DNA from: Acholoe squamosa
Taxonomy: Eukaryota; Annelida; Polychaeta; Phyllodocida; Polynoidae
DNA: 64,000 bases
NCBI GenBank assembly: GCA_949317995.1
Contig: OX439035.1
Location: forward strand, 78,018,394 to 78,082,393
Direction: 5' to 3'
Below, piece after piece: positions 59,701-64,000 of the stretch. Under the pieces are notes generated by a model that was given only the letters and a program-made list of their open reading frames with translations, did no database searches and was not told where the DNA came from. Numbering within the stretch: position 1 is the stretch's first letter; the number at the start of each line of letters is the position of its first letter. Both the position numbers and the translations under genes were made by a program.

Positions 59701-61037
59701 CAACAACAACGTATGAGTTTGTCAGGTCAGACAAGGCCTTGTAACACCAACATGGCTTAGACAACCCTTCCCATGGAGATAGCTAGCTAGGCCTCCAGTG
59801 TTTGGAGTTGACAGTTGCCTTTCCATTAAGTTAGTTGTGTTTTCCCGAGCCAAGATAGGGGTCCCTAGTTCCAGGCTGTCTGGAGGGAGCAGCTGTTTTA
59901 CAGAAAATCAAGCACTCCTTTTCCCACCGGTAGTCGTATTTGAAATGAACCTCTGCTCCTGGTGGCGATTTGAGTAATGAAAGAGTCACAATGAAGCAAC
60001 CCCGGAGACATTTCAATAACTAGCTCTGTTGTAACATTGAAAATAACGAGGGAAGAGAGGTAGGGAAAGACACTTCGTAATTAAATTATCTTCCTGAAAA
60101 CTTTATGGTCGGCCAATTTTGGTCGTGGAATATTTAATAGTCAATGTTTTACATCCTAGTTATCATTTTATCAATTTGTCAGGATTAAAGGGCACATCTT
60201 GCTTTCCTTTAGGAATTAGATCTATATGCATTTGAAATTGAAGGTAGTATGCATTTGAAGTTGAGGGATCTACACTGCTCAAAAGGTTCTGTGGTTTAGA
60301 ATGAATTCATTGCCATACAGATACTCTAGACAGTTGCACAACAAGGCTGAAGGCTATTCAAAATAACTAGAGAGAATGTTCGAGTGGCGATCAATGTTTT
60401 GTTTGCCTGGCGACATGAGATGTCGACTTGTGCTGGGGTTAATTGGAGTGTCATCATTTTCTGCCAGCAAAAAGAAAGATTTGATTTCACTGTGAAGCCG
60501 AGAGCCTCAACCTGTGACAATCTATTGAAAGCGAACTACCAGGGTCCCCATACAGAAATGCCTATGCCTTATTACTGATAGGGGTGAGAGGAGTTGGGGA
60601 GTGGACCACCCCTTGCAAAATGGTCGGGGTGGCCTTGAGCTACTCCCTGATATGCTCGCCAATAGCTCAGAGGCTTGGCTGAACGCCCGCGCCAACCCGG
60701 CCAGCCACCGTCCACCAAAGCCTGCGGCGGCGTTCCGAGCTGCTCGCCGGCTTTAGTTATTCAGTTGTAAAGGGCATTCTGTGAGTGCAGCTTGTGCGGC
60801 TTTGTGAAAACAGCCCAGTGTTTGGCTACAGTTGTACTGTTTAGTTACAGTGTCCAGAGAACTAATACCCCAAGCACTGACTCCCCTGTAGCAGTATGTG
60901 TCTGCTCACACTGATATGCTCGTTTGTATGCATACATGCACCCTTTAACATGTGTGTGTGTGGTGAGATCCGCACCAGTTGGCGTTTCAACACAAAGCAA
61001 AGTGGGACCTTCATAGAAATACTAGTAGTTACCACAA
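56751..61037. other. non-coding intron sequence
   Basis: No domain in any open frame (for example 57007-57312, 58484-58783). One GAGCTGCTC at 60737-60745 lies in a short GC-rich patch (about 60660-60750). Nothing else is supported. Confidence 0.4.
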
Positions 61038-61228
61038 GTGAGTGAGTGAGTAATCGATGTTTAACAATTCGACAGCTTATGTCATATTCATGTCGAGAAA
61101 GCTACATTATAATGCTATCTCACAAATGAGTGTGTTGGTGCCGGTGCCCGTGCATTTGTGCACCAGACACACAGAGGGGATAGGAAAGAGGAGATATATA
61201 CCATTTTAAGTGGGCTAAGGAAGCCCTA
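61038..61228 (+). mobile_element. GAGTGAGTGAGT-headed element, second good copy
   Basis: Begins GTGAGTGAGTGAGTAATCGA and runs in the same order as 10233-10414: ATGTTTAAC, GACAGCT, GTCATATTCATG, GTGTTGGTGCC, GAGGGGATAG, AAGTGGGCTAAGGAAGCCC. No clear target duplication is left. Confidence 0.75.
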
Positions 61229-64000
61229 GTTTGAACAAGGCCCAAGGTCCAAGAAAAATTGGACCTAAAGCAGTTAGAAAAGAAACCTACGTGCATTTTG
61301 TTTATTTCTGTTTATTTCTGATTGCGTGGAAAGATTCTGTTCATAACCTTTTGGAAATTCTCTTCAATGCGATGCACCAGGATATATGGTACCACCTGTT
61401 AATTTATGTGTATGCCACGTGTGTTATAATGGCTGCCCCTTGATTAAATCAGGGAACGCACATCTATTCCCCATTACCATCGAATCTGATCAAGGATGAC
61501 TGCATTACATGGAAAGCACTGTCAGACCTGGAGAATGATTCATAAAAACGCACCATAGGTTATCTAATGAGGTCTAATTAGGTTGATGACTGATATATAT
61601 TTCTGCAACATTTCTATGGTCAAATACGACACGTAACACTGCATATTACCTCAAATATGGCCATCTTCAATTTTTAAATGCATGGTTCCACGTGTATTAT
61701 TCGACCACGGAAAGATCGTCAGTTTTTATGAACCACACTCCAGAATCAATTTCAGTTCACGTGTGATCGAACACCCGTGCCTCAACACTATTTTAAGTCA
61801 GAAATGTAAAACAAAATGTTCCCCTGAGGGCAACTACTAACCAAGCCCTACGTCATCACACCATTCCTAAGAAAGATGAGATGAGTTCTTTGCTAGAGAG
61901 ACACAAATTATCATCGTAAAAACAGGGATGCCCCGAAGTGGTGTCTGGAGGAAAGCAAATGAGTATTTGCTCTGGCAGGGTGTTGGCTGTCGTGGTGTTT
62001 GCCATAGCTGCATTCTAATATGGTGTGGAGAAAGTAGGGTGAGGAAATGACGCCCATTTATTTGCTCCAAGTTAATCCTCCTCATGGTATGAACATGCAC
62101 AGCAACATGCATTACCGTAATTATGAAGTAGTGATTTGATCAGCGCTTTTTATCAAATCTTACATGTTTTAAAACGTGGCATGTAAAATACGCCAATGTT
62201 AGTCTCCATATTGATCACTGCTTAAATTACTGGCATATCACAGGAAAGTCAGCAAACCATATTTTTCTACCTGATGCTAGTTTAGGAAGCTAACGCCGGA
62301 TATCATTACAACTTTTGGTTTCGCTATAGAATCCCATATCGGCAATTTCCCTCTGTGCTCCATCAATTTATTCCGCAGAGTACTTTTATTTTGTCAATTT
62401 ACTGCTGAATGACTGCTGGTAGTCAGTCATCATTAGCTAATGTATCACTATCCTACATGTATGTACAAACAATATCAGAGGTCATAGTTGAACTCCGCTA
62501 TCTAAATAGAATACCTGCTTGCCATTGTCAATTATTTCTCTCTGCCCATTTTCCACGTTGAAATATTCATACGCGCTAAGCGCGATGAACGAGAAGTGGT
62601 GTGGCGGGGAGTGCCTGGTTGGTGATGATGATAAATTCAAGCTTCTGGCTTGTTTATCTGAGCGAGTATCCATGTAGTCAGCAGAGCCCCTATGTAAGGG
62701 GATCTCTCCATGAAAGGATACACCCATCCCCTAGTTCTAATTAGAAATATGATGGACCATCCCTCAACCCTGGACAAGCAGAGAAGGATGGGCCTTACAG
62801 AGCCTTAACCGAACACTGGAATATAATAGCACATTTAACACAACTCATATGCGCTATTCTGACGTTAAAATTGAATTGGAAATTATGTAAGAAATGCAAA
62901 ATATTTATTCAGGAACACAGATATGACCGAAGTGCTTTGGTTAACTATGATCACGAGGACTTGTCCCGGTGAGGCAAAAGGGTTGATTGCGAGCTTAATT
63001 AAGACAATGTTGATGACAGCTTTCCCCCTATATATAATCACCTGTATCAAATATTCACGCGGGGAGTATCTTGTTTTTTTTATCAGTTTAGATGGGATGG
63101 TACTTTCATGCATAATACCGCGGGACAACGTTCAAGATTAGGCCTACATATATTTCACATCGTTACGGAATGGTCACAACTTGTCTTAACATCTTAATCT
63201 CGGGTTGGGTGTCAATGTTCCTAGACAGCAGTTACAGCCCAACCTACAGTTCCACTGGGAGTGTTTAGCAGATGTTAGGGCCGGATTATTTACGTGAAAC
63301 ACCTTTCTCTCATGTGTTGTTGTAACGTGTCACAAGATTATACATGCATACTGATGCAGCATACACGTTCACAGGCTATACTTCTGTTGGCTATGCATAG
63401 ACAAGGCAGAGTTGATTATACTCTACTGAACATGGTATAAACTCCAGACACTGCTTTCTTATATAGTAGAATAAAATGGTAGTCCTTGGTGACTGATTTC
63501 CACAGGGTTATCTTTATCAGTGTTATCCTCTTTACATATCTGCAGTATTTAGTTAGTGAAATTGATTTATATCAAGCTAATATCACTACTACCCATAGTT
63601 TCTGCTATCAGCATTTGTATGGTTTGTCAAATGTAGATTACACAATTCAATAATATATGTGATAAGATGATGGTACTTTTTACCCTTATACTGATACTGA
63701 ACATAAAACAAATTCAAGAGGAAGAATGGGATAATTACTTAACATTTTGTGTGACATTGATGACATTTTGCCTCTAAGTCTGGTATGACAAACTAGAGGA
63801 CGGAGCTGTGTTGTAAATACTATACTTTCTAACCCCCAGTCTCATCCCCATTTTAAATAGAGACATGTACCGGATATTCATCAGGATAACCGGCAATTAT
63901 TTCAAACAGGGCTTAACAGAACCTACTATAAGTGCAACACTGAGTGGGACAGAGAAGAGGGCAATTACACCTTACGAGTACAAGGCAAATGATATAGGTA
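61229..64000. other. non-coding intron sequence
   Basis: Only short open frames without domains (61231-61443, 62923-63141 and antisense 62482-62727). I see no repeat family or RNA gene. Confidence 0.4.

Larger units (their letters stand above)
27126..64000 (+). other. putative first intron (5' part) of the receptor gene
   Basis: No segment in these 36.9 kb encodes the next parts of the receptor (the rest of the flytrap domain, the cysteine-rich region, seven membrane helices). If the gene continues downstream, intron 1 is longer than the rest of the window. It is filled with repeats, listed separately. Between 27126 and 28708 I see only low-complexity sequence and one GAGCTGCTC site. Confidence 0.6.

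Overview
The window is eukaryotic: genes are sparse, introns are long, spliced coding sequence is present, (AT)n microsatellites are long, and nested retroelements and MITEs are dense. A conserved metabotropic glutamate receptor exon, a split-direct-repeat tyrosine-recombinase retroelement and the GAGTGAGTGAGT-headed short element together suggest a marine invertebrate. A lophotrochozoan such as a mollusc is my best guess, but this is inference. I see no bacterial-style operons, CRISPR arrays or viral genes.

Layout. 1-9.3 kb is non-coding. It holds small MITE/SINE copies and a decayed DIRS-type retroelement remnant (about 3.47-5.55 kb) with inverted-repeat ends. 9.3-17.6 kb is a degenerate non-LTR retrotransposon (LINE). 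Two younger elements interrupt it: a short element of about 190 bp with a 14-bp target duplication, and a complete 5.28-kb retroelement with Gag-like, RT-RNase H and tyrosine recombinase reading frames and A1...B1-A2-B2 split direct repeats (Ngaro/PAT-like). 17.8-24.3 kb is non-coding, with a MITE sitting inside an (AT)n tract. 23.5-26.6 kb is a GC/CpG-rich region just upstream of the receptor gene and is dense in a 9-bp motif, GAGCWGCTC.

The only convincing host protein-coding sequence is 26604-27125 (+). It is the first coding exon of a metabotropic glutamate receptor resembling vertebrate group III. It carries a signal peptide and the N-terminal part of the Venus-flytrap domain, and ends at a GTAAGT donor. 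I found no second exon in the remaining 36.9 kb, so that sequence is most simply intron 1. It contains three tandem tRNA-like genes in a 468-bp repeat, a 3.9-kb inverted-repeat element, several MITEs (GGCC-ended, hAT-like, pogo-like), a foldback region, a SINE-like copy and a 42-bp minisatellite.

The retroelement reading frames all carry stops or frameshifts and are annotated as pseudogenes. Repeat boundaries were found by eye and are approximate unless a duplication or junction fixes them. The candidates most worth following up are the GAGCWGCTC motif cluster around the receptor's first exon, the exactly bounded nested retroelement, RFX/X-box-like sites carried inside a repeat family, and a Ser-to-Pro change at a ligand-contact position of the receptor.
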